The notes under the pieces are model-generated. The model searched no databases and was not told the origin of the DNA. It saw only the letters and a program-made list of their open reading frames with translations. The position numbers were made by a program, and so were the translations under genes. A DNA stretch of 64,000 nt from Inia geoffrensis. Taxonomy: Eukaryota > Chordata > Mammalia > Artiodactyla > Iniidae. Shown here one piece after another: positions 1-11,429 of the stretch; position 1 is the first letter of the stretch; each line of letters begins with the position of its first letter. The stretch covers positions 89,673,001 through 89,737,000 of the forward strand of contig CM070903.1 of the NCBI GenBank assembly GCA_036417435.1. Direction: 5' to 3'.

Positions 1-1000
1 CCCCGCTTTCCTGATTAGAACTCCATCTTTCAGATCCTAACAGCGGAATGAGAAGAAACATCAAAAACACTCTGCTAGGCAAAGTTGCTTCTTTCTTAGA
101 CATCATATTCTGAAAGGCATGTATAAGACATTGGTACATGGGTATATATTAATATCTAGGAAGTGCTTGAAAAATACTGTTCTAGTATGGAGTGGATTAG
201 AAGTATTTAAGTATGATACCAATAATAATATTTTTCCTTGAAAATGTTTCTGACAATCCATGTATTTCATTGTTATAGCAAAATAATTTCTTGATTTATT
301 ATAATATCACAAATCATTCTGTATTTATCATCTTTATACCTTTTTATGAAGTTTGCTATGCATCCAAGTGCTCTTGGAAGTGAATTGACAAAAGAATACT
401 TCAGTCTTATGTGAATGAATTCAGAAGCATGGTACATGACTCTTTTAGGATGCTTCTGAGCCAAAGCTATGTTGTTTTGTATGTGTATGTATGTGTGTGT
501 ATTTGGGTGTGTGTTTAATATGTCGCTAGAGCAATAATATGCTTCAAGAATTTCATTACATTTCTTGGGAAATACTGCATAGAAATAAAGCAGCCTCTAG
601 CATACAGCTTCATGCTGTTTTTAAGGAAATGAATAATCTTTGTTATTCCCTGGACGTTGTGTTTTACTTTCTGATTATTGTCCACGTTATGGTTGGCTGT
701 AATATCTATTAGCAGAAGTCTAGATGGCTGAAATAAAATTGATAAAAACAACTTGAAACTTTTATCTCATATGCAAGTTTTTGCTCTGCAGTATATGTCT
801 AAATATTAGGCAGAGTAGACTGCCAACCCGTATCTGTCTTCAGTGGGAGCATACCATGCTGTTTTTCCCCACTGTGACTGTCATTCTTCTCTGTACTCAT
901 ACTGTCACTGGCCAAATGATCCCCTAAAAAACGAAAAGAAGGGGAGAGAGAGGCTTCCATGCTGGCTTCTACACTGAGAATTGCCAGCATGAACACATTT
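1..1000. other. Unrecognised sequence, no gene
   Basis: AT-rich single-copy-looking DNA. A short TG-rich patch lies near 480-515. The open frames are short, start in low-complexity sequence and resemble no protein I know. No repeat family was recognised. Confidence 0.5.
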
Positions 1001-1004
1001 GATT

Positions 1005-1180
1005 CAATTAAATTAAACCAGCATCTATTGAACACAGTCACTGGGCTGAATGCTAGGCAAAATTAAGGAACAATGCAACATGGCTCCTGTCTATAAGGAG
1101 TTTATGCTAGGTGAGGAGACAAATTTATAGACTAACAATTGCAATCTTCTGTTAAAAGTGCTATAATATTGTTTTATGAG
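1005..1180 (+). repeat. Ancient interspersed repeat fragment (family unsure)
   Basis: The text follows the common mammalian pattern of a 'tattgaacacagtcactgggctgaatgctaggc' type phrase followed by 'ggctcctgtctataaggagtttatgctaggtgaggagac'. The same pattern recurs near 18960-19070, 21170-21260 and 30710-31015. I recognise the pattern as an old dispersed repeat but cannot name the family safely; an old L1 3' region is one possibility. Confidence 0.4.
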
Positions 1181-1579
1181 TGTTATGAAAGGTTACCTTC
1201 TGATACCAAAAAGTAAACACCCACCCCCCAAATTGTCAGCACAGTGGGTTACTACTATACACGCAGCTGAACAGCAAGACCAAAAATATCAAATAAGCGA
1301 GAGGATTTGGACAAAGTGGATTTATTTTAATCAATAAAATTCATGATACAGATTTTAGGGGAAAGCAATTTACTTTGAAATGTATCAAAAACAAATGGAA
1401 GAATTGAGGGGGTAGAAGGATGGACAGCCATGTAAACAACAGGGTAAAATGTTAGTGGTAGAAATAGTGGTGAGTATACAGATATTCACTGAAAAACTAT
1501 TTCAATTTCACTATATGTTAAATTCATAATAAGATAGTTGGTATCCATAGAATAGAGCAGAAATGATCCTGTTCTTTCC

Positions 1580-1965
1580 ACCCATGTCATTGAAACTCCT
1601 GTGAGAACTAGTTCCATCTTAAACTCCTTTATTTTTTCCCTTTCAATCTTTCTATTGTTTTTGTTATCCTCAATTTAAAAATTTGCTTAGTTTTCCACCA
1701 CCTTAAAAACATTCATCCTTAAATCTGGTGTCTCTTCGAATTACTCTCTTTTTCTCTTTCTCTTAGCAAATTTTCTTTAGAGTGAAAGAGTGTCTAAATT
1801 TGCCATCCTGCTAGCTTCCCTTTCTCACCCCATAGCAGTTTGGTGTTCATCTTTATTACTCAATTAAAGCTGCTCTCTCCGTGGTCACCAATAACTGCCT
1901 AATTGCCAAATCTAATGTTCCTTTCTCAGTCCTCATCTGTTGCATTTGAGGTCACAGCAACAGGC
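1580..1965 (+). repeat. L2 LINE fragment (ORF2-derived, old)
   Basis: The stretch 'gctgctctctccgtggtcaccaataactgcctaattgccaaat' and the following 'tttctcagtcctcatct' match the plus-strand phrasing of the L2 reverse-transcriptase gene. The flanking pyrimidine-rich DNA is consistent with it. No frame is open. L2 stopped moving long before placental orders split, so it is a fossil. Confidence 0.5.
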
Positions 1966-2676
1966 CGAGGCAGCTGGTTTGTCTCAGAACATTATTATGG
2001 CTATAAAATGACATAATCCACCAAACTGCTTCCTGTGACAGACAAATAAACCGACAGCTACAGAAATGCCTAGAAGTCACATTGCAACATCTCCTAGAAC
2101 ACATTTTTTCCTGCTTCTCCTCTCTGAATATTTACTACCGCTGACCATCTGCAAGTGGAAAACCTTTCTTCTTCCAGTTTCTATGATTTAGGTTTGAGTT
2201 AGTATTTTTCCTTCTCTGTTTCTCCATTTGCTGACCATTATCATGCTTTTATTAGATCCCCTTTTCTTCCTTTTTTAATTTCTACTTTTAAATGAATCTG
2301 TGTTTCATTAATTTTAATAGCACCTACATATATTTTAAAATTAGTGTAAGATATTAAGAATCAAGACTCTAGACAAAACAGGTGTAGATATATTTGGATC
2401 TATCCACCAGGAGCTCCAGGCTGCAGGTTGGGAAACACTCCAGGGTGAATTTGGACTCACCATGGTTCTGAGTGATGGTTTTCATACTTTCTCTAAGCAA
2501 GAGTTTACATTTTAAAAGTTTAACATAAAACATCAACACTTAAAACAATCAGACCAAAGCTAAACTGTTCTGGTGTTGAGTTAGACAATCCATCCCTGCC
2601 TGGGGTCTTGCATAGGCCTTCACTGTCCCCAAGGTAGGCCCTGAGGTTACTCTTCAGTACTCTGCAATAAAGCTTC

Positions 2677-2829
2677 TTAAAAATATGTGCGCGTACTAAT
2701 CACTTGGGAATTTTATAAAGATGAAGATCCTGATTCAGTAGGTCTCGGATGGGATCTGGGAGTCAGTAGTTCTAACAAGCTCCCAGGTGATACCAGTGCT
2801 ACTAGCCCACAGATCACACTTAGGGAGCA
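2677..2829 (+). mobile_element. MER5A-like hAT-Charlie miniature transposon
   Basis: The order of motifs is that of MER5A: 'atcacttgggaattttataaag', then 'cctgattcagtaggtct', then 'ttctaacaagctcccaggtgat', then 'cacagatcacactt'. It is a non-autonomous DNA transposon of about 190 bp that has no gene. The 62-residue open frame across it at 2687-2875 is accidental. The outer ends are worn, so terminal repeats and the 8-bp duplication cannot be shown. Confidence 0.75.
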
Positions 2830-5550
2830 AACCCCGGGAGATTTCCTCTGTGCGAAGTCTGAATACAAGGTTTAAGCTGACTATATTCTAGAGAACATTC
2901 TGATTGTTTTGTCTCTCAGGAGGTGAATATCTGTTTCTTTGGAGATCAAGACAGCAGATATTTTATTCTCTATAATGTGTAATTATTCCTCTAATGTGTC
3001 TTCAATTTTGAATATTCCATTTGGAGTTGGACACTGGCCAGGTAGTATGATCAAGATCGTATCATAAATCCTCTTTCAGGAATCAAAGTGAATAGGGGAT
3101 ATAGAGACAACAAGGTTTAAGAATAGAAACAAAATGAAAACTCTTCAAGGAAACTCAAACCCTATTTGGGACTGGTAACCTGCAAATTCAGGTCACAGGA
3201 AGACTCAGTAGAGGCACTAAGATTATGTATGGGTGGTTAGCAGCTCCACTTGGATTCAGATATTTCTTCCCTGTCTTACCATGGCAGCCAAGAAAATCTG
3301 TTCAGTGGAGAATGACTCAATGCAAATAGTTTCTACGAATCAGAGGTTAGAGCAAGAGCCAGCCTGATGGTCACATCACCAGAACTGGTGGATTCTGTAC
3401 GGGGAATGCAGAACACGGAGTCTCTCCCTTCCGCAACATGAAGGCCCCCTTCCTCCTCCCAGTATGGCTTTTCCTCTTTATCTGCAACTCATTTTAAATT
3501 CTAGGTAGATGACCTCCATATCTGTATCTTCAGCTTTGATCTTTCTTGAGTATTTGTGTCTGTTCCAGAGGTTATTTATTCCTCTCATTCATTCATTCAT
3601 TTATTCATGATATATCAATAAACAGACATAAGGAGAGAGCAAGGATAAACAGTCCTTAGAGTTCCAGTGAGGGAGATAGAAAACCCAGTATTTTCAATTC
3701 GCTGTGTAATTGTCAGTCCCTAATTCCCCTAGCACTTTGGAGCCTCACTCACACTTTCCTTTAATCTCTAGACAATATGGCTTCAGTCCTCATCCTACAT
3801 ACTGTGGGATGTTTGGTAACCCCCCTCACCCCCCAGTTTTGAGAGGTCCTAGGGCTCTTTCCTATACCTGGTGAGTACTTGCTCCAAATTCCCTCCTAGT
3901 GTTAATGACCTCATGTTCCCTCCTGAAGCTGCTGTCCTGTTTCCACGCAGCTTTGTCCTAGGGATCATTACTGCCTCTCCTCTCCTATTTTATTTCCCTA
4001 AGGCCTAAAAACACAGGCTCTTGCCAGTAACAGACTTTTACACAAGTGTTAGGTATAAATGGGGCGGAAGTGAAGAAGGCTAGAAGGGGAAACAGTGAGC
4101 TATGATGCTTTGCAGATGTTTTCTCCTTGGTATCTTTCTCCACAGGTCTCAGCCTGCAGCTTAGTGCTGGGGACTTCCTCTCTCCTATGGTGCTATCCCT
4201 CTCCAGCCTTGGTCCACAGTCCCTACCTTCCCATCCCAGCACAAGCAAAGCAATGTAGCTCCTTTGTCTCAGTCTCCCCTTTCCTGATCTTGCACAGAGG
4301 TCTCTCTTTTCATAACGAACAAAGGTCAGTCAGAGTATCCTCCTAAAGAAAAGTAAGTTTTTTTTCTCCCTAAGAAGAATTCCTATCTTTCTAGGGCAAT
4401 CACCTTAAGCTTAATTATAACTTGTTTCTCTTCTGTCATGTGTGAAAAATGCTATGGAAACAAGAGTAAAAATGAAAGTACTATAGCTATCTACAGCTCA
4501 GGTAAGTCTTGGCAACATCACATTCAGTGTAAAAGGGAGGAAAAGCATGTGATTCCCTTTTCTACAGGCTGAAATGAACTTTAAAACATTATAGAGGCAG
4601 ACGCACATATATGATAAAGTTATTTTAAATTTTATTTAAAAAGTAGCTCTTAATGACAAGATAGGACATTGTTATCACTAGGGGCTGGCAGAAGCAGCAG
4701 GATGAGATGGGACAGGAGAGCCTGCCTCAGGTATGCTGAATGCTAACCGTGATGTTCCAATTCAGAACTTGGGTAGGAGTGATAAAGTTTTGGAGTAGGG
4801 GATTAGAGGAAGCTCCATCATTCTTGAGATAACGTTGAAAGGCAAATAACCATTTCTATCTGTAAGTTCCACCTGGAACTCAAATTCAGTATCTCTGAAA
4901 TAAACTCATGTTTTCTTCTGGTTTAATCTAAGTCAACTTCCCCTGTCTGTCAAAATCTAGCTGCCCAAAATATCACCAAAATAACCTGCTGATAAGACAG
5001 AATTGCTTACCATGGTAAGGGAGAACACCACCACAACAATTTTAGTAGCATCTCAAGGGGGAGAAGAACAGCACTGGGATATTTACTGAGATTCTGAAGT
5101 CTGGTGCATTATTCTGAAATCATATTGAAAGACTTGTCTTTCCATGTGGAAAGAGGTGTGGAGGAGGCATATTTTGTTAGGATTCAGTTAAGCTCATGAT
5201 TAATAGCTCAGAAATGGTAGACACAGGAAGAAGAGGATTTTGCACTGCAGTGACTCAGATTCAGAGTACAAACTGTTGTTGCTACTTTCTGTTGAAAACT
5301 CGAAGTTCTTGGAATGAACAATAAAGGAATGTACAACTTTTATCTTCCTGAGTAAGAGTTTGCTAGAATACTAAAGTTTCCTTGATGAGGACAATGAAAT
5401 AGTAAAGTCATGTTAATGTAGACAGTAGACTGTGTAGATGGGTTTGATTCTCAATTATCCTTTCTGTGTTATTCAAAGCCAGGATTAGTTATCCAGTGGG
5501 GAGGGTGTGGTTACATTTAGAATAAGAAATATTACATCTGCTTCCTGTTT
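2830..5550. other. Unrecognised sequence, no gene
   Basis: No gene and no confident repeat. A short CATT-type run near 3587-3610 precedes sequence faintly like an old LINE tail. Two overlapping antisense frames of 83-87 codons at 3985-4346 lack domains, hydrophobic pattern or splice context and look accidental. Confidence 0.5.
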
Positions 5551-5554
5551 CTGC

Positions 5555-5665
5555 CTTTGGCAACTTGGATGAGCCACTGCACCCCTTTAAATCTCACTTC
5601 TGATGCCTCTAGAAAGGGAAACCATGTTTCCCTTTAAGGATTGGCACTGGAATTAAATGAGAAAG
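5555..5665 (+). repeat. Possible MIR fragment
   Basis: A degenerate series in the MIR order is visible: 'ggcaacttggatgagccactg', a pyrimidine-rich 'tttaaatctcacttctg' and 'tggaattaaatgagaaa'. It is weak, with no A/B box retained. Confidence 0.35.
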
Positions 5666-6470
5666 GGTTTTAGCATTTCAGTATTAGTTTATCCTAGATC
5701 ATATAGGGGATAAAACTATCTTTTTCTTCTACTTATTCTAAGTTCTCGGCTTAGAAAGGGGCCCCGTAACAAAGGACAAATTAATAAGCTAAAGCATACA
5801 AATTTATTTAATATAAAATTTGTGTGACATGGGAGCCTTCATAAGGAAATAAAGAATCAAAGAATTGGTTAAGCCTGAGTGCTTTTACGCTAGGTTTGAT
5901 AAAGAGTGGAAATTTGTGGGAAAATGTGATAGGACAAATAAAAGGATATGAGTTAAGTGCAGTAAACTGGAAAACAGCAAGGCCTGTTTATTCAGATTCC
6001 TCTTGGCATCTTGGAGATGAGGATGCTCCCTTCTCTAGGCATAAGAAGGGCACCTCTTACATGAGGGTTTTATGATCTGCTTCAGGGGAAGTTCAGAAAG
6101 TCCCTCCTTTACATGCCATTTCTCAAATTCCTTCAGCTTAAAATATTCATTATGCTAAAATGCCATATTTTGGGGTAGTGTATCCTGAACCCCATCAAGC
6201 CCATTCACCTACCACCCCTAAACTGGTCAGAAATTCAACCTTTAATGTCGACACCTTTCCCAGAGTGGTGTAATGTAGGCAAGTTTCATGCTACAGTGTT
6301 CAAAACGTTTTACATAATGATGAAAATTGTGTGAAAAAAATTAGTCTACTTACAACAGAATTAAAAGCAAAAGATACTGATCTTAGATTTAAGTTCTGCC
6401 TGGAATTTGGCATTTCTGCCAATGCACTCAGCTACCTCAATATTTTAATTGACTGAGATTCTGTGTATTG
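5666..6470. other. Unrecognised sequence, no gene
   Basis: AT-rich sequence with no open frame of note and no repeat I can name. Confidence 0.5.
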
Positions 6471-6476
6471 CTCTTC

Positions 6477-6478
<2 letters not shown>

Positions 6479-6526
<48 letters not shown>
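6479..6526 (+). repeat. (GT)n microsatellite
   Basis: An uninterrupted GT dinucleotide tract of about 24 units, ended by 'ctgt'. Perfect tracts of this length are usually length-polymorphic. Confidence 0.97.
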
Positions 6527-6527
<1 letters not shown>

Positions 6528-6529
6528 TG

Positions 6530-7925
6530 TAGTTTTAACATTCAGAATGAGCTAATTCAGCTTCAGTCATGCTTGATGGGAACTGGTGATCCAACTGTTG
6601 CAAAACTTTGAAAGTGTTCATTAATTCAGGCTTAATTAATGCAGAATGACAAACTTTTATGGAGTATATGTCATCAACATGAATACCATGCATTTATTAT
6701 ACTCCTGAATATTGAGATGAATACAAATGAATTCCAATGACCAAAGAACTTTAAAAGTTACCCCAACTGGATAGCTGTGGACATATATGCAATGTACCTC
6801 AAGTTAGTGAAAGAGATTTGAAACTACATTTTATAATCTGTGATGTAAATGCAGAGAAGCGTTATATTTTTATTAATGTGAGGATGACTTTTCTTATAAA
6901 ATCAGCTTCTGGAAAAGAGGCATAGTTAATTTCCTTAAATTCTTGCTCAATAATTTATATGCCCTAAAATGTTAGATTCATGATATTAAAAATTAAGTCT
7001 GTGATTTCAAGAATATTTAGTGTTTCTTAAATGTCTGTTCTTTTGTGTGAAATGGAATAGCTGTACATTCTAGAATCTAAACCAACATAAGGTGAATGAC
7101 TGTAAAATATGCCTGTTTGTTTCAAAATTACATAGTTTCATCAAATCTAGGCTTATACACCAGCTTCCAGTATTCAACAGAGCCAGAATTTTGCCATGGC
7201 AACTGCTGTATCCTTTTTTTATATATATAAAGCTACAGACTGACAGGAAAGAACCATCATGTCAGCTCTTTCAATTCATATATAGATAGATTTTTATCAA
7301 TGTTCATTTCTTAAAGACAATTTAGGGTGACTCTCCAAAATCTTTGTTTTTGATCAGAGTTTATAATCATAAACTGATACTATACTAGATTAAGAATGTA
7401 GTATATAACTTTTTAAATAACTGTGGAATATTGTGTTCTGTGTAGCTTAATATTCCATTTAATTGGTGACCAATACACTTTTTATAGGAAAACAAAGGAC
7501 CTGGCTCTACCTTAGTTTCCTCCTAAAACATTCAAGTGCCTACAAACACCTCGATCTCTTTGTTACTTTTTTGCATCAATATCAGTCACACATATACCAT
7601 CTAGTAACAGGATCATAAATCATTTTATCAACAGACTTTTAAAGAGACTTGGGCAAAATTAATAGTTGCTATAGAAAAATTCATCACAGCAGAATAGACT
7701 TGTAAAAGAAACTAAAGCATTTTCCTGAAAATTCACACAGGTAGAAAACAATTCCACAAAAGAAAAGATAAATCATTTCAGAAATAAATTTTTATTAGAA
7801 ATATATGAAATAAGATATGTTGAGTGATTGCCAAGAGTAATGCCCTTATTAAAATAATTGTTTAAAATAACATCTTTCAAAATTCAACTCTGAAAATAAT
7901 ACTGGATCTCCAGTTACAAATAGTA
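6530..7925. other. Unrecognised sequence, no gene
   Basis: AT-rich DNA up to the target site of the small L1. No repeat family recognised. The 65-codon frame at 7092-7289 has no features of a real protein. Confidence 0.5.
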
Positions 7926-7936
7926 AAAATCACTAT
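7926..7936 (+). repeat. Target-site duplication, left copy (small L1)
   Basis: AAAATCACTAT, identical to 8343-8353, which follows the poly(A) tail of the inserted L1. Confidence 0.9.
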
Positions 7937-8342
7937 GTTGTCCCAGCTTACCCTTCCCCCTCCCCGTGTCCTCAAGTCCATTCTCTAGTAGGTCTGCGTC
8001 TTTATTCCCGTCCTGCCCCTAGGTTATTCATGACCATTTTTTTTTTTTAGATTCCATATATATATGACAAAGTGAGAGAGTGGCATGGACATATATACAC
8101 TACCAAATGTAAAACCGATAGCTAGTGAGAAGCAGCCACATAGCACAGGCAGATCAGCTCGGTGCTTTGTGACCACCTAGAGGGCTGGGACAGGGAGGGT
8201 GGGAGGGAGACACAAGAGGGAGGAAATATGGGGATACATATATATGTATAGCTGATTCACTTTGTTATAAAGCAGAAACTAACACACCATTCTAAAGCAA
8301 TTATACTCCAATAAAGTTGTTAAAAAAAAAAAAAAGGAAAAG
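7937..8342 (+). mobile_element. Young L1, 5'-truncated and 5'-inverted (twin-primed)
   Basis: Two pieces of the same L1 3' end lie in opposite orientation. From about 7938 to 8063 the text is antisense ('tcccagcttacccttccccctcc', 'tctgcgtctttattcc', 'attccatatatatat'). From about 8065 it is sense ('acaaagtgagagagtggcatgg' to 'ttatactccaataaagttgtt') and ends in a poly(A) run at 8322-8335. The two pieces meet at adjacent L1 positions. The insertion is flanked by a direct repeat AAAATCACTAT at 7926-7936 and 8343-8353. This is the classic product of twin priming during target-primed reverse transcription. It carries only 3'UTR/ORF2-tail sequence and no usable frame. Confidence 0.92.
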
Positions 8343-8353
8343 AAAATCACTAT

Positions 8354-10935
8354 TTTGAGTCCCCTCTAAACATTCCTATTCAACATCACACTATAAGTTC
8401 TAGCTAGCACAATGGACAAAAATAGAAAATAAAAGGTATATATATTAGAAAGAAATAACATTGTCTTTGTTCACAGATTGCAGATTGTCTATACAGAAAA
8501 TCTTAAAGAACTGACAAAAAAACTCCTGCAACTAAGTGATTATAGCAAGGTTGTAGGATATAAGGTTAATATACAAAAGTTAATTGTTTTTCTATATGCC
8601 AGGAATGAACAATTGGAATTTGAAATAAAAAATGCATTATGATTTACAATAGCACCAAAAAAAATTAACTACTCAGGTATAAATCTAATAAAATATGTAC
8701 AGAATCTATATGTTAATAACTACAAAACTCTGATGAAAGAAACCAAAGGTCTAAATAAGTGAAGAGATTTTCTGTATTCATGATTAGGAAGATTCAATAT
8801 TTTCAAGATGTCAGTTTTTTTCCAACTTGATGTATTGATTCAATGCAATTCCAATCAAAATTCCAGAAAGCTAGTTTGTGGATATTGACAAACTTATCCT
8901 AAAATTTATATGGAGAGGCAAAAGATCTAGAATAGACAGCACAATACTGAAGAAAAACAAAGGTGGAGGGCAGATACTATCTGACTTCAAGACTTATTAT
9001 AAAGCAGCAGTGATTAAGAGAGCATGCTATTGGCAAAAGAGTAGATAAATTAGATTAGTAGATTAAATTAAATTAGTAGACTAATGGAAGAAATATACAC
9101 ACAAATATATTCAAATGATCTTTGATAAAGCAACAAAGGCAATTCAGTGGAGAAACAAAATAAATGATGCTGGAATAACTGGCATGTCCATACCAAACAA
9201 AGAAACAAACAAAAAACCCAGAACAAAGAATCTTGACACAGACTTTACACCTTTCCAAAAATTAACTCAAAATGTACCATAGGCTTCAATATAAAAATCA
9301 GTACTACAAAACTTCTAGAAGGAAAAAAAAGAAGAAAATATGTAACTTGGGTTTTGACAGTGATTTTTAGATACAAAACTTACAGTATAGCCCATGAGAG
9401 ATAAGATGGATACATTAGACTTTATTAAAATAAGAAATTCTGTTCTATAAAGGATACTGTTAAGAGAATAAAGACAAGACACAGTCTGGGAGAAAATGTG
9501 TGCACACAAAACTTCTGATAAAGAACTTTCACACAAAATATACAAAGAAGACTTAAAACTGAACAATAAAAAACCAAACAACTCAATTTAGAAACAGGCA
9601 AAAGATCTTGACATCTCACCAAAGATATATAGATGCAAATAAGCATATAAAAAGATGATCAATATCATGTCATCAATCAATTGCAATCTTAAAGCAATAA
9701 GATAACACTACTTACTTATCAGAATGGCTAAAATTAAAAAAAAAAAACCTACAATACTAAATGCTAACAAGGATGAAGGGTAACAAGAACATTCATTCAT
9801 TTCTGAAGCTAATGCAAAGTGGTACAGCCACTTTGGAAGATGGTTTGGCAGTTTCTTGTAAAATTAAACATAGTCTTTCCATATGATCCAGTAATTATTC
9901 TCCTTGGTATTTACCCAAGTGAAATGAAAATTTATGTCTACACAAAAACCTACACACAAATTTGTAAAGAAGCTTTATTAATAATTGCCAAAACTTGGAA
10001 GCAATCAAGATGTCCTTCAGTAGGTGAATGGATAAACAAACTGTGATGTATCCAGACAATGAAATATTATTCAATAATAAGAAGAAATGAGCTATTGAGC
10101 CATGAAAAAACATGGAGAAATCTTAAATGTGTACTGTTACTGAAAGAAGCTAGTTTGAAAAGGCTACATATTGTGTGATTCCAATTATGTGACATTCTGT
10201 AAAAGACAAAATTATGGAGACAGTAGAATGATGAGTAGCTCCCACGGTTCAAGGGGAGTCAGAAGAGAGATTCGTAAATGACACAGGGGATTTTTTAAGG
10301 TGGGGAAAGTATTCTGTATGTTACTGTCACAGTGGTTGCATGACGGTGCATTTGTCAAAACCTATAGAACTTTACAGCACAGTGAACCTTAATGTATGCA
10401 ATTTAAGAAAAAGTCATGTAGGAAGTCAGAGGATCTCAGGAAAGAATGCAGCGTGTAACAAGACAATCTAACTGTATTACAAATGTATAAAACAATCTGT
10501 CCTTCTCCCAAAAACCAATAACTCCAGTCTAATCATGAGAAAAAACATCAAACAAATTGCAATAGTGGGGGCATCCTACAGAATACCTTACCAGTATGCC
10601 TCAAAACTGGTAAGGTTATAAGATGCAAGGAAAGTCTGAGAAACTTTTACAGCCAAGAACAGCTAAGGAGACACAAAAACTAAATGTAATATAGAAACAT
10701 AGATGGGATACGGAACAAAATAAGAACATTAGATTAAAACTAAGGAAATTTGGATAAATTATGGATATAACAGTAATGTTTCATTATTGGTATACTAATT
10801 ATAACAAATGTATCATAGTAATCTAAGATGTTAATTGTTGGGGAATCTCAGTCTGGAATATATGGAAATTCTCTGAAATACGTTCACAATTTTTCTGTAA
10901 ATCTAAAACAATTCTAAAAAATAAAGCCTATTTAA
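8354..10935 (+). mobile_element. Old L1 (L1M-type), 5'-truncated, plus strand
   Basis: The sequence follows the L1 ORF2 gene from the reverse-transcriptase region ('tcctattcaacatcacactataagttctagctagcac', 'gttcacagattgcagattgtct') to its carboxy end, then a 3'UTR ending in 'ctaaaacaattctaaaaaataaagcc'. The frame at 9819-10046 (MVQPLWKMVWQFLVKLNI...) is the ORF2 carboxy-terminal segment. All frames are short and broken. Its divergence from the 11-17 kb copy and its L1MA/L1MB-like tail show an older family. Confidence 0.85.
9819..10046 (+). pseudogene. L1 ORF2 carboxy-terminal fragment (dead)
   Basis: Seventy-five codons beginning MVQPLWKMVWQFL and containing PYDPVIILLGIYPSE and IIAKTWKQSRCPSVGEWI, which is the conserved carboxy-terminal block of L1 ORF2p. 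Upstream ORF2 sequence in the same element is frameshifted. No complete endonuclease or reverse transcriptase can be read. Confidence 0.85.
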
Positions 10936-11057
10936 AGAGAAAACTATTTTGATGCCATAAAGCCTTTGCAAGTCACAAAGTGCTTTGCATGTATAAAAAA
11001 ATTATTATTTTTATGATAATTCTCCAAAGTAATTTTTAAAATTTTCATGGAATAATA
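10936..11057. other. Short spacer between two L1 elements
   Basis: About 120 bp of AT-rich sequence, the original target of the large minus-strand L1. It ends with GAATAAT, resembling GAATAATT at 17330-17337. Confidence 0.5.
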
Positions 11058-11429
11058 ATTTTTTAACACCTTTATTGGAGTATAATTGCTTTACAATGGT
11101 GTGTTAGTTTTGTTTTATAACAAAATGAATCAGCTATACATATACATATATCCCCATATTTCCTCCCTTTTGTGTCTCCCTCCCACCCTCCCTATCCCAG
11201 CCCTCTAGGTGGTCGCAAAGCACTGAGCTGTTCCCCCTGTGTTATGCGGCTGCTTCCCACTAGCTATCTATTATATATTTGGTAGTGTATATATGCCCAT
11301 GCCACTCTCTCACTTTGTCCCAGCTTACACTTCCCCCTCCCCATGTCCTCAAGTCCATTCTCTATGTCTGCGTCTTTACTCCTGTCCTGACCTTAGGTTC
11401 TTCAGAACCATTTTTTTTTTTTTTTAGAT

